Source: UTCHB3 sp002050155
GTDB taxonomy: Bacteria; Bacteroidota; Ignavibacteria; Ignavibacteriales; Ignavibacteriaceae
Length of the DNA: 64,000 bases
Assembly (NCBI GenBank): GCA_030584105.1
Contig: CP129491.1
Span: forward strand, 2,108,001 to 2,172,000
Reading direction: 5' to 3'
Both the position numbers and the translations under genes were made by a program. Within the stretch, counting starts at the first letter, position 1. Each line of letters opens with the position of its first letter. The notes under the pieces were generated by a model that saw nothing but the letters and a program-made list of their open reading frames with translations, did not search any database and was not told the DNA's origin. Of this stretch, positions 44,785 through 51,662 are shown in pieces.

Positions 44785-45692
44785 GAAATTAGTCTTTTCT
44801 TTTTTAGCAGTTCAAAAAACTCATTGATTTTCTTATAGTCTTTCTTCCCGGGCGATTGTTCCACCGACGAGGAAAGATCAACTCCCATCGGGTTTATGGT
44901 TTTCACGGCTTTAATTACATTTTCTTTAGAAATCCCTCCTGAAAGGAGGCAGCTCTCTCTGTATTGAACCGGTATTTTCGCATGATCAAACACCGCACCT
45001 GTCCCTCCGGGTATTGCCGATGAATAGGTGTCGAAAAGCGGTATTATGTTTTTGTATCTCTCTATCCCTGAGGGTGTTAAATCCCCTGATTCAAAGAAGT
45101 TTTGCATTTTTGAACCCCGCTCTGAACCTTTTTCAAAACTATCTCCTATACCTTCCCCGAAACCTTCCTTTAAACTCTTCCTTACACTTTCTTCGAAACC
45201 TTCTTTTAAACCCAAACGATCAGGGGTAAAATCTCCAAATGCTCCGGGGTGTTGAACCGAATCGTGATTTAGTAACTCATTCCTTTTAGAGATTTTAACC
45301 TTAAAAGACTTTATAACCGGAAGCGCTGCCGAAGCAACGGAAGATGAAGAGTGTTCTGTTGTGGTTTTAACCCTAAAAGCTTTTATAACCGGAAGCGAAA
45401 CGGAAGCACAAAACTCGGGTGTTTCTTCACCGTGCAACTGAATCATATCAAATGCACCCGTTTTGATTGCTTCTTCAAGTTCCCGTTCGGTGGGGTTTAC
45501 CATTACGGCAACAGTTTTCAGTTTCTGTCTTTGGTTAGTGCCCAGATTAAAAATAATTTCGGCTGCATTTTTGTGCGAAATATACCTTTTGCTTTTAGGG
45601 TATAGCACAAAACCCAGCATATCTGCGCCACTTTCGACACAAACAATCGCATCGGACAAATTGGTAATTCCGCAAATTTTTATTTTCAACAC
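44781..45692 (-). CDS. trpF: Phosphoribosylanthranilate isomerase with a 95-residue internal insertion
   Basis: Isomerises phosphoribosylanthranilate to the carboxyphenylamino-deoxyribulose phosphate. Starts at GTG 45692. The general base Cys7 (KICGIT), IQLHGEE, LPVIKAFRV, the acid Asp in PLFDTYS, GGTGAVFDH, LSGGISKENV and the phosphate-binding GVDLSSSVEQSPGKKD are all present. Length is 303 against about 205-215 normally. Residues about 110-207 are extra. They begin with a second copy of the preceding strand (LPVIKAFRVK at 100-109, LPVIKSFKVK at 124-133), continue with Lys-Glu-Gly-Phe-rich repeats (about 162-190), and close with GDLTPSGIE (203-211) echoing GDFTPDRLG (153-161). The insertion falls exactly in a loop after a barrel strand. 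Its stop overlaps the trpB start (ATGA). Confidence 0.92.
   Translation of the reverse strand: MLKIKICGITNLSDAIVCVESGADMLGFVLYPKSKRYISHKNAAEIIFNLGTNQRQKLKTVAVMVNPTERELEEAIKTGAFDMIQLHGEETPEFCASVSLPVIKAFRVKTTTEHSSSSVASAALPVIKSFKVKISKRNELLNHDSVQHPGAFGDFTPDRLGLKEGFEESVRKSLKEGFGEGIGDSFEKGSERGSKMQNFFESGDLTPSGIERYKNIIPLFDTYSSAIPGGTGAVFDHAKIPVQYRESCLLSGGISKENVIKAVKTINPMGVDLSSSVEQSPGKKDYKKINEFFELLKKKRLIS
45294..45395 (-). repeat. 72-bp in-frame duplication of a barrel-strand segment in trpF
   Basis: The DNA for LPVIKAFRVK and LPVIKSFKVK lies 72 bp apart, sharing GCTTCCGGTTATAAA-type words (minus strand). Further short Lys/Glu/Gly/Phe repeats continue to about 45100. Confidence 0.8.
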
Positions 45693-45720
45693 GGTCGCTT
45701 ACACCTCATTTCTTCTACCA

Positions 45721-45859
45721 CTTCCTCATTTCCGAAAGTCCGATATACACAAACACAACTCCGGTCAGTAATCGGCTACGCACCACTTCCTCATTTCTGA
45801 AAGTCCGATATACACAAACACAACTCCGGTCAGTTATCGGTTACGCACCACTTCCTCAT
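45721..45859 (-). repeat. 65-bp tandem copies of the trpC 3' end in the trpC-trpF spacer
   Basis: CTTCCTCAT occurs at 45721, 45786 and 45851, each 65 bp apart. The copy at 45851 is inside trpC and encodes MRKWC. The downstream copies repeat the last codons plus about 45 bp of the former spacer. One copy forms an 18-codon frame that starts at GTG and ends MRKWCVADY. Confidence 0.88.
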
Positions 45860-46831
45860 GTCTGCAAGTGCAGCACCGGGTGAAGTTTGTCTCATAAAAT
45901 GCTCGCCCACTAAAACCGCCTTGCACCCCGCATCTCTTATTCTCTTTATATGTTCGGGGGCAGAAATCCCGCTTTCGGAAACCAGTGTTACACCTCTCGG
46001 AAGCAGTTTTGCAACAGTTTCAGTTGTATTCAGGTCGGTAACAAAGGTTTCCAAATCGCGGTTGTTCACACCAATCAATCCATTGAGCGAAAAATCTATT
46101 TTATCCAATTGCGAGGGTGTGTGAAGCTCCAGCAGCACTTCTAACCCTATTTTATAAGCAAAATGGGTCAGACGGGCAATTTCATCTTTCGTAAGGATTT
46201 CGGAAATCAGCAAAATAGCATCCGCTCCGTTTGCGTGCGCCTCTTCTATCTGCAGTTCGTCAATAATAAAATCCTTCCGCAGAATTGGCGCTGTTTTAAA
46301 CCTTGCAATATCCTCCAAAAACCTAATTTCTCCCCGAAAAAACTGCCGGTCAGTCAGAACAGAAACCGCCGAAGCACCATTTCTCAAGTATTCACCCGCA
46401 ATCGCCCGATGATCAAAATCCTCACGAATAATTCCTTTTGAAGGACTTGCCTTTTTAACTTCTGCAATAATCGCAACACCCTTCGCTTCTCTGATCTTAC
46501 CGATTAGGCTAAACTTTCTGAAATTGTTGTGCTCCCTTAAGTATGAATTTGCCTCTGCTCCCGTGACTGTATCCGTAAGCGTTAATCTGTTCAGATAAGG
46601 TGAAGTATCTCTCTTTTCGATAGGCTCTTTAGTCTGCAGAGAAGAATATTTCACAACCGGCTCTGTAACAGGCTCAGACACTTGCCCCACAGCCGGCTCT
46701 GTAACAGGCTCGGACAATTGCCCTACAGCCGAATCTGAAGCATACCCCGAAATCCGCTCTACAGCCTTTTTTGCTCTAAGTCTTTCAACCTCTTGCTTTT
46801 TAACAGCAACAATTTTGTCAAGAATATTCAC
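45830..46831 (-). CDS. trpC: Indole-3-glycerol phosphate synthase with a repetitive insertion
   Basis: Closes the indole ring. I place the start at GTG 46829-46831 (then NILDKIVAVKKQEVE), because it overlaps the trpD stop as GTGA and matches the usual TrpC N-terminus. The frame is open upstream to 46918, inside trpD. Catalytic elements are intact: IIAEVKKASPSKG, ILRKDFIID, ADAILLI, VLLELHTP, GVNNRDLETF, SESGI and AVLVGEHFM. The protein has 333 residues against about 255-265. The excess (about 30-100) lies between the N-terminal helix and the FRKF segment. It contains two 12-residue repeats (AVGQLSEPVTEP and AVGQVSEPVTEP, residues 35-58). The last codons are copied twice in the downstream spacer. 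Confidence 0.93.
   Translation of the reverse strand: MNILDKIVAVKKQEVERLRAKKAVERISGYASDSAVGQLSEPVTEPAVGQVSEPVTEPVVKYSSLQTKEPIEKRDTSPYLNRLTLTDTVTGAEANSYLREHNNFRKFSLIGKIREAKGVAIIAEVKKASPSKGIIREDFDHRAIAGEYLRNGASAVSVLTDRQFFRGEIRFLEDIARFKTAPILRKDFIIDELQIEEAHANGADAILLISEILTKDEIARLTHFAYKIGLEVLLELHTPSQLDKIDFSLNGLIGVNNRDLETFVTDLNTTETVAKLLPRGVTLVSESGISAPEHIKRIRDAGCKAVLVGEHFMRQTSPGAALADMRKWCVTDN
46658..46729 (-). repeat. 36-bp in-frame repeat in trpC
   Basis: Two copies encode AVGQLSEPVTEP and AVGQVSEPVTEP. The DNA shares CTCTGTAACAGGCTC on the plus strand, and units are exactly 36 bp. Confidence 0.88.
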
Positions 46832-47847
46832 GCTGCTCTCGAGCTTATTTCTCTTAGTTTTGTCAGCTTTGCCAGCGCTTTGCCGCTTAAAAGTGAATCT
46901 TCCGCCATCTCTTTGCACACAATCAAATCATCAGATACACCCGCACTGTAGAGAGCCATCGCCGAGTTTGCAACGGTAACATTAAACCTGTCATTTCGCT
47001 CGCCTGAACTTAAAATTTCATACAGAATTGCCGCATTTACCTCGGGGGTATCGCCGATCAATGCAGAGATTTCAGCTTTACCGAATCCAAAATCACCCGG
47101 CAACAATTCAAATTCCCGCAACGGTTTTCCGGCGTTATACTCATAAACCACTGCGGGTTCGTCGAGCGTTAATTCGTCGCGCCTGTCGCCCGTGCAAATG
47201 AAACAAACCCTTTCCATCTCCAAATATTTTGCTGCTTCAGCCAGAAGTTTTGCCGAGCGGTTGTTGTAAACCCCTATTAACTGCTTTTTTGTACCGGCGG
47301 GGTTTGTGAGAGGTCCCAAAAGGTTGAATACGGTCTTCAAACCAAGCTCTTTACGAACAACTGCAGCATACTTCATCGCCGGGTGGTAGTGGGGAGCAAA
47401 CAAAAAACCGATCCCCGTTTCTTCAATCGCACGGACGGTTTGCTCCGGTGTTAAATCTATCCTTACGCCCAACTCAGCCAGCACATCGGCACTTCCGGAA
47501 CGGCTGGAAACCGATTTATTGCCGTGTTTTGCAACTTTAACTCCTGCACCGGCAACCACAAACGCCGCCGTGGTGGAAATGTTAAATGTGCCCGAGTCGT
47601 CCCCGCCCGTACCGCAAACATCGATTAAATTTGAAGTGTCATTGGCAACTTTCACGCTTTTTTCCCGCATTGCCTTTGCGAAACCGGCAATTTCAGCGGG
47701 GGTTTCACCCTTGCTTTTAAGCGCAATCAACAGTGCTGCCAACTGCGAGTTGTTTACTGCCCCCGACATTATGTTATCCATTACGAAGTGAGCCTCGTTA
47801 ACCGAAAGATCTTCCCTTCCGATTATTTTTTCAATAAACTGTTTCAT
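46828..47847 (-). CDS. trpD: Anthranilate phosphoribosyltransferase
   Basis: Transfers phosphoribose from PRPP to anthranilate. I choose ATG 47845-47847 (MKQFIEKIIGREDLS), which matches the family start and gives a normal 339 residues. The frame runs further to 47886. Seen: the PRPP-binding DVCGTGGDDSGTFNIST, the KHGNKSVSSRSGSADVLAELG segment (in short form GNKSVSSRSGSADV), LFAPHYHPAMK and RKELGLKTVFNLLGPLTNP. It is the one trp synthase-type gene without an internal repeat. Instead its first 9 codons have been copied twice upstream (next entries). Start overlaps the stop of the nearest mini-ORF as TAATG; its own stop overlaps trpC as GTGA. Confidence 0.95.
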   Translation of the reverse strand: MKQFIEKIIGREDLSVNEAHFVMDNIMSGAVNNSQLAALLIALKSKGETPAEIAGFAKAMREKSVKVANDTSNLIDVCGTGGDDSGTFNISTTAAFVVAGAGVKVAKHGNKSVSSRSGSADVLAELGVRIDLTPEQTVRAIEETGIGFLFAPHYHPAMKYAAVVRKELGLKTVFNLLGPLTNPAGTKKQLIGVYNNRSAKLLAEAAKYLEMERVCFICTGDRRDELTLDEPAVVYEYNAGKPLREFELLPGDFGFGKAEISALIGDTPEVNAAILYEILSSGERNDRFNVTVANSAMALYSAGVSDDLIVCKEMAEDSLLSGKALAKLTKLREISSRAA

Positions 47848-47921
47848 TAATTGTCCGTTCTTACTTTGCTCAAAATAAACCCGCATTGCTGCTCTGTTAT
47901 TTTTTCAATAGATTGTTTCAT
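47847..47921 (-). CDS. Mini-ORF 2, 24-codon copy of the trpD start, coupled to trpD
   Basis: Reads MKQSIEKIT followed by 15 residues containing QQCGFILS, ending at TAA 47847-47849. The last A is also the first base of the trpD ATG (TAATG). Its ATG (47919-47921) overlaps the stop of mini-ORF 1 as ATGA. It is a tandem copy of the trpD start region rather than a gene with its own function. It may still be translated as part of a coupling chain. Confidence 0.55.
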   Translation of the reverse strand: MKQSIEKITEQQCGFILSKVRTDN

Positions 47922-47995
47922 AAATAGTCCATTCTCGATATTCTCAAAATTAAACCGCATTCCCACCTGATTATTTTTTCAATAAATTGTCTCAT
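47918..47995 (-). CDS. Mini-ORF 1, 25-codon copy of the trpD start, coupled to trpG
   Basis: Reads MRQFIEKII followed by RWECGLILRISRMDYL and a TGA at 47918-47920. Its ATG at 47993-47995 overlaps the trpG stop (TGA 47992-47994) as ATGA. This looks like the original trpG-trpD coupling site, now opening a duplicated fragment instead of trpD itself. Confidence 0.55.
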   Translation of the reverse strand: MRQFIEKIIRWECGLILRISRMDYL

Positions 47996-48561
47996 AGTTG
48001 TGAAACCCAATTTTTAATTAACTGCTCGCCTGCGGTTGTAAGAATCGATTCGGGGTGAAATTGTATCCCCTCGATTGGGTATTTTTTGTGCCTGAGGCCC
48101 ATTACTATCCCGTCTTCCGATCTTGCGGTTATTTCAAGCTCCTCGGGGAGCGTTTTTTCATCGATTATTAACGAGTGATACCGCGTTGCGGTGAAGTGTT
48201 GCTCAATGTTGGTGAAAACTCCTTTGCCGTCGTGGGTTATTTTCGATGTTTTACCGTGCATAAGCTCGGGAGCGTGCACCACATCTGCACCAAATTGTTC
48301 GCCGATTGTCTGGTGCCCCAAACATACCCCGAGAATCGGAATTTTATTCCCCAATCCTCGGATTACCTCCTGAGAAACGCCCGAGTCTTTCGGCTTGCCG
48401 GGTCCCGGTGAAATTAAAATGCCGTCGGGTTGCATTGCCGACACTTCATTTAACGAAATTTCATCGTTCCTTTTCACCGTTACACTGTCGGAAAATTTTC
48501 CGACCAACTGAACGAGATTATATGTGAACGAATCGTAGTTGTCAATTACGAGAATTTTCAT
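47992..48561 (-). CDS. trpG: Anthranilate synthase glutamine amidotransferase component
   Basis: Supplies ammonia from glutamine to TrpE. Seen: VIDNYDSFTYNLVQ, ISPGPGKPKDSG, the nucleophile Cys in GVCLGHQ, TRYHSLIID and the His-Glu pair in QFHPESILT. 189 residues is normal, and no repeat insertion is present. The first 20 bp overlap the end of trpE (ATG 48559-48561, trpE stop at 48542), so the two subunits are translationally coupled. Confidence 0.96.
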   Translation of the reverse strand: MKILVIDNYDSFTYNLVQLVGKFSDSVTVKRNDEISLNEVSAMQPDGILISPGPGKPKDSGVSQEVIRGLGNKIPILGVCLGHQTIGEQFGADVVHAPELMHGKTSKITHDGKGVFTNIEQHFTATRYHSLIIDEKTLPEELEITARSEDGIVMGLRHKKYPIEGIQFHPESILTTAGEQLIKNWVSQL

Positions 48562-50377
48562 CCAAAACCTCCGCTTGTTCCAACGCTTTTTTTAATGCTG
48601 CTGCTTTGTTGCGTATCTCTTTTGTTTCTAAATGGGGTTTGCTGTCGGCAACTATACCCGCACCTGCCTGCCAGTTGATTTTGCCGTTTCTTGCGAAAAG
48701 GGTGCGAATGGCGATGCAAACATCCAAATTGCCGGAGAAATCGATGTAACCAACCGCACCGGCGTAAACATTTCTTTTTTCGTTTTCATATTGTGAAATC
48801 AGCTCCATTGCCCGTATTTTTGGTGCTCCGCTTACTGTGCCGGCGGGGAAGCAAGATTTTAGTGCGTCGATGCAGTCTTTGTTTTTGTCTAATTTTCCTT
48901 CAACTTGTGAAACGATGTGCATAACATGTGAAAATCTGTGAATTTTCATGTTTTCGGTCAGGTTTACCGTGCCAATTTCTGAGACTTTGCCCACATCGTT
49001 GCGGGCTAAATCGACAAGCATAACATGTTCGGCGATTTCTTTGGGGTCGTTCATCAGATTTTCTTCCAGCTTTTTATCCTGTTCGGGGGTTTCACCGCGC
49101 CTGCGTGTGCCTGCAATCGGCATCACTTCCACTTTGTTGTCCTTTACTTTAACTAAGTTTTCAGGGGAAGTGCCGATAATAGTAAGCCCTTCGTTAAACT
49201 CTAAAAAGTACATGTAAGGTGAAGGGTTGATAATTCGAAGCGCACGGTAAACATTGAACAAATCGCCCGAATAGCCGGCAGTAAACCTTTTTGAAAGAAC
49301 AATTTGGAAGATTTCACCCTCGATAATATTGGTTTTGCATTTTTCAATCAGTGCGTGAAGTGCTTCATCGGAAATGCTTTCTTCAATTTCCTGCTGAAAT
49401 TTGAAGCCCTCAGGGGCTTTTAAAGGTGCTGAAAGGGCTTTTCTTATCTCTTTGATTTTTGCTTTTGCGCAGTTGTAGGCGGCGGTGTTTTGTGTCTCTT
49501 TCTTTTCGCTTTCAACTTCTGCTGCCTCCGTGGTACGGATGGCGGAGGTGTTTTGTGTCTCTTTTGCTGCCTCTGTGGTACGGATGGCGGAGGTGTTTTG
49601 TGTTTTAACAGCTGCGTTCGAAATTATTATCATCTGGTGTTTAAAATGATCGAAAGCTATAACAGTTTCATAAACACCAAGAATTGAGTCAGGAGTCTCT
49701 TGAAGCTTCTTCAAAATTTCCGGTGCTGTTTCTCCGGGAATTTCTCCTGCTGTTTCTCCGGGAATTTCCGGTGTTGAAATTGAATTTTCAACGGCTTTTA
49801 GTTCGGGAAACTTTGCGTTCGCTTTTCTTCCTGCTGTTTCGATAGTTTCTCCGTGCAAACCGTTTGCAGGTTTTACGCTCGGTTCAATCAGTGAAATATT
49901 TTCGTACCCGATAAATCCAACCGTTCCGCCGGTAAATGAGGGTAATTCAGGAAGTGTCGGGTGTTTACGGGTATGCAAATCTTTTTTTAACAAATCGAAT
50001 ATACTGCCTGTTGTAAAAGTTGTTTCAGGCAGCAGCTGTTCTCTTGTCGCAGATGGTTGCAAATCTTCATTAATAAAAGCAACGGCGCTGTTGTTTTCCG
50101 GTAAACCGGCTGTCGAATGGGTTGCCACTTTACTGTAATCACAAATTTTAATCGATTCTCCGGCATTTGAAATCACTTTAACGGGATCGATCCCGATGAA
50201 GGAATACCTTCCAAGACTCTCTTTTCCCTCAACTGTTTCCAAAAGGAAGCTAACCCTTCCGCTCTCCCGAAGCCGTAAATACGCCGAAACAGGTGTGTAA
50301 AGATCTGCTGTCATCTTTTCATACACCGGAATATAATCGTAAGTGTTTGCTAATTCCAAAAATTGTTCCAAAGTCAT
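48542..50377 (-). CDS. trpE: Anthranilate synthase component I with several repetitive insertions
   Basis: Converts chorismate to anthranilate with TrpG ammonia; feedback-regulated by Trp. The FLLETVEG element of the Trp site, GRYSFIGIDP, FTGGTVGFIGYE, EGEIFQIVLSKRF, GTSPENLVK, PIAGTRRRGE, LVDLARNDVG and FPAGTVSGAPK are all seen, so the catalytic half is intact. Length is 611 against about 490-520. Extra material lies at about 82-120, at 168-228 (with EIPGETAG/EIPGETAP, 8-residue period) and at 256-302, where TQNTSAIRTTEAA occurs twice 15 residues apart and a third partial copy follows. These stretches fall between the conserved N-domain strands. The leader peptide and attenuator lie upstream. 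Confidence 0.94.
   Translation of the reverse strand: MTLEQFLELANTYDYIPVYEKMTADLYTPVSAYLRLRESGRVSFLLETVEGKESLGRYSFIGIDPVKVISNAGESIKICDYSKVATHSTAGLPENNSAVAFINEDLQPSATREQLLPETTFTTGSIFDLLKKDLHTRKHPTLPELPSFTGGTVGFIGYENISLIEPSVKPANGLHGETIETAGRKANAKFPELKAVENSISTPEIPGETAGEIPGETAPEILKKLQETPDSILGVYETVIAFDHFKHQMIIISNAAVKTQNTSAIRTTEAAKETQNTSAIRTTEAAEVESEKKETQNTAAYNCAKAKIKEIRKALSAPLKAPEGFKFQQEIEESISDEALHALIEKCKTNIIEGEIFQIVLSKRFTAGYSGDLFNVYRALRIINPSPYMYFLEFNEGLTIIGTSPENLVKVKDNKVEVMPIAGTRRRGETPEQDKKLEENLMNDPKEIAEHVMLVDLARNDVGKVSEIGTVNLTENMKIHRFSHVMHIVSQVEGKLDKNKDCIDALKSCFPAGTVSGAPKIRAMELISQYENEKRNVYAGAVGYIDFSGNLDVCIAIRTLFARNGKINWQAGAGIVADSKPHLETKEIRNKAAALKKALEQAEVLDENSRN
49472..49609 (-). repeat. 45-bp in-frame repeats in trpE
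   Basis: GCTGCCTCCGTGGTACGGAT at 49521 recurs, one base different, at 49566. Further half-copies of GTGTTTTGTGTCTC flank both sides. A second small array with 24-27-bp spacing (GCTGTTTCTCCGGGAATTTC) lies at 49724-49770. Confidence 0.88.
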
Positions 50378-50530
50378 TTTTCTTTTATTTTTGTTACTAA
50401 TTACTGCTTTTATTCAACTCAACTACCCAAAAGCGCTTTTTCACTGCTAATAACTGACACCCGAAAACCCCTATAAACTGAAAACCACTAATTGCTACAA
50501 ATCAAAACCACTAAATACTGAAAACTGCAT

Positions 50531-50561
50531 AAAAAAAGCCCTTCTCGGTGAGAAGGGCTTT
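50531..50561 (-). terminator. trp attenuator terminator hairpin
   Basis: A 12-bp perfect stem, AAAGCCCTTCTC with GAGAAGGGCTTT, loop of 3, followed on the minus strand by a U-run (A7 at 50531-50537). It lies between the leader peptide stop and trpE. CGGTGA in the leader just after the peptide stop is complementary to TCACCG at the hairpin top, a short candidate antiterminator. Confidence 0.85.
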
Positions 50562-50611
50562 AAATTCAGTATCCCGCTTAAACGGGAAAAAAGACACACA
50601 TCACCGCACAA

Positions 50612-50695
50612 TTATTGGAGGAAGTGCCACCACCACCAATTCAAACCGTTTCCGGCTGTGCGATTTGCTATGTTTGTCTCAATTCTAAAATTCAT
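50612..50695 (-). CDS. trpL: trp operon leader peptide with four consecutive Trp codons
   Basis: A 27-codon frame from ATG 50693-50695 to TAA 50612-50614 ends NWWWWHFLQ. A run of four Trp codons, only 50 bp before an intrinsic terminator and upstream of trpE on the same strand, is the classic sign of ribosome-mediated attenuation. Stalling at Trp codons when charged tRNA-Trp is low should prevent the terminator from forming. No strong Shine-Dalgarno sequence is visible before the ATG, as is common in this group of bacteria. The peptide itself needs no function. Confidence 0.9.
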   Translation of the reverse strand: MNFRIETNIANRTAGNGLNWWWWHFLQ

Positions 50696-50830
50696 GTGCG
50701 CAAAATAGTTATTTAAATCAATACAATGCAAGAGGATTAATAAATGACCAATAAATTTTTACTACTTTCAACCAATATGTGGGCGAGGTATCTTCACAAT
50801 AAACTGTTCACCCTCAATATCATTAAAAAC

Positions 50831-51079
50831 TCAATATTTGGCTGAGCGCTGATAGCCCTCAAAATCCTTGCTGCTGAGGTAATCGGTGCCGCCAATAAAG
50901 TTTCCGAAAAAAGATACGGCTTTTATGCAAAAAACCGGACGATATTTCTGAGGATTTTTTCCAAAAACCAACAATCCCCCCAATTTTAATTTGCCATCTT
51001 TCATAATATTCAAATTATGAAGCAAAATTTCATCCGGCTCCCCAATTTCGTCGTTTTCTGATTTAAGAATCTTAGCCAT
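50831..51079 (-). pseudogene. Remnant of a schlafen/AlbA_2-type ATP-binding regulator
   Basis: The 82-residue frame contains EILLHNLNIMKDGKLKLGGLLVFGKNPQKYRPVFCIKAV (quoted in part: LGGLLVFGKNPQKY), the C-terminal portion of the AlbA_2 domain found in proteins often annotated as RecG-like or transcriptional regulators of 350-500 residues. Neither the N-terminal AlbA_2 part nor the following winged helix region is present, and the frame ends shortly after. It lies between the trp leader and a repeat-rich spacer. A dead fragment is the simplest reading. Confidence 0.65.
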
Positions 51080-51470
51080 ATAAGCTTTAACTTTTGAAAT
51101 ATCTATATCTTTGTATGAAGTATCCTTGAGAGAAAATATTCAATCCAACTCTGTTTCTGTCATTATTTGAATATCTCAAAATTTTAAAAATCTTGATTGT
51201 TTAACATACCTTTTGTCAGATCTTACCGTTTTACTCACTTTTTTTACCCAATTTTTCTTTGACTAATTGCTCCTTACATGAAAGTAAGCAGTGTATGTTA
51301 TAAAGTAAACTTCAAATAATATTTTAGGCAGAACAATTACAATCAACCACCCAAAATAAACAAAAAACTCAATATCTAAAAAAACCTTCCTACAACATTT
51401 TTTAGAACCATTCTTCATTCTCTGTATTCGTAAAATAAAATTATTGTTTATATATACATTGTTAATTTAC

Positions 51471-51622
51471 GAATCTTTAGCAATAAAGCAGTTAGCCCCG
51501 GGTTTATTTTGCTATGGGACTGTTTCAATTACAGAATCTTCAGCAGCAAACAATTAAGCCCGGATTTCTATTGCGAAAAAGGACTGTTTCAATTACAGAA
51601 TCTTTAGCAACAACCAATTAGA
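51471..51622. repeat. 63-64-bp tandem repeat upstream of oligoendopeptidase F
   Basis: GAATCTTTAGC-type starts at 51471, 51534 and 51598; the copies share GGACTGTTTCAATTACAGAA and GGGTTTATTTTGC/GGATTTCTATTGC. The rest of the 51080-51470 spacer is AT-rich with no gene seen. Confidence 0.8.
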
Positions 51623-51662
51623 TTTCGTTAAACTTATTAACAGAGATACCAACGGAGAAAAA

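Larger units (their letters stand above)
47823..47995 (-). repeat. 72-74-bp tandem repeat of the trpD start region, 3 copies including trpD
   Basis: The plus-strand word TTATTTTTTCAATA recurs at 47823, 47897 and 47969 (spacing 74 and 72). The first copy is inside trpD; the other two fill the trpG-trpD spacer. Confidence 0.9.
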
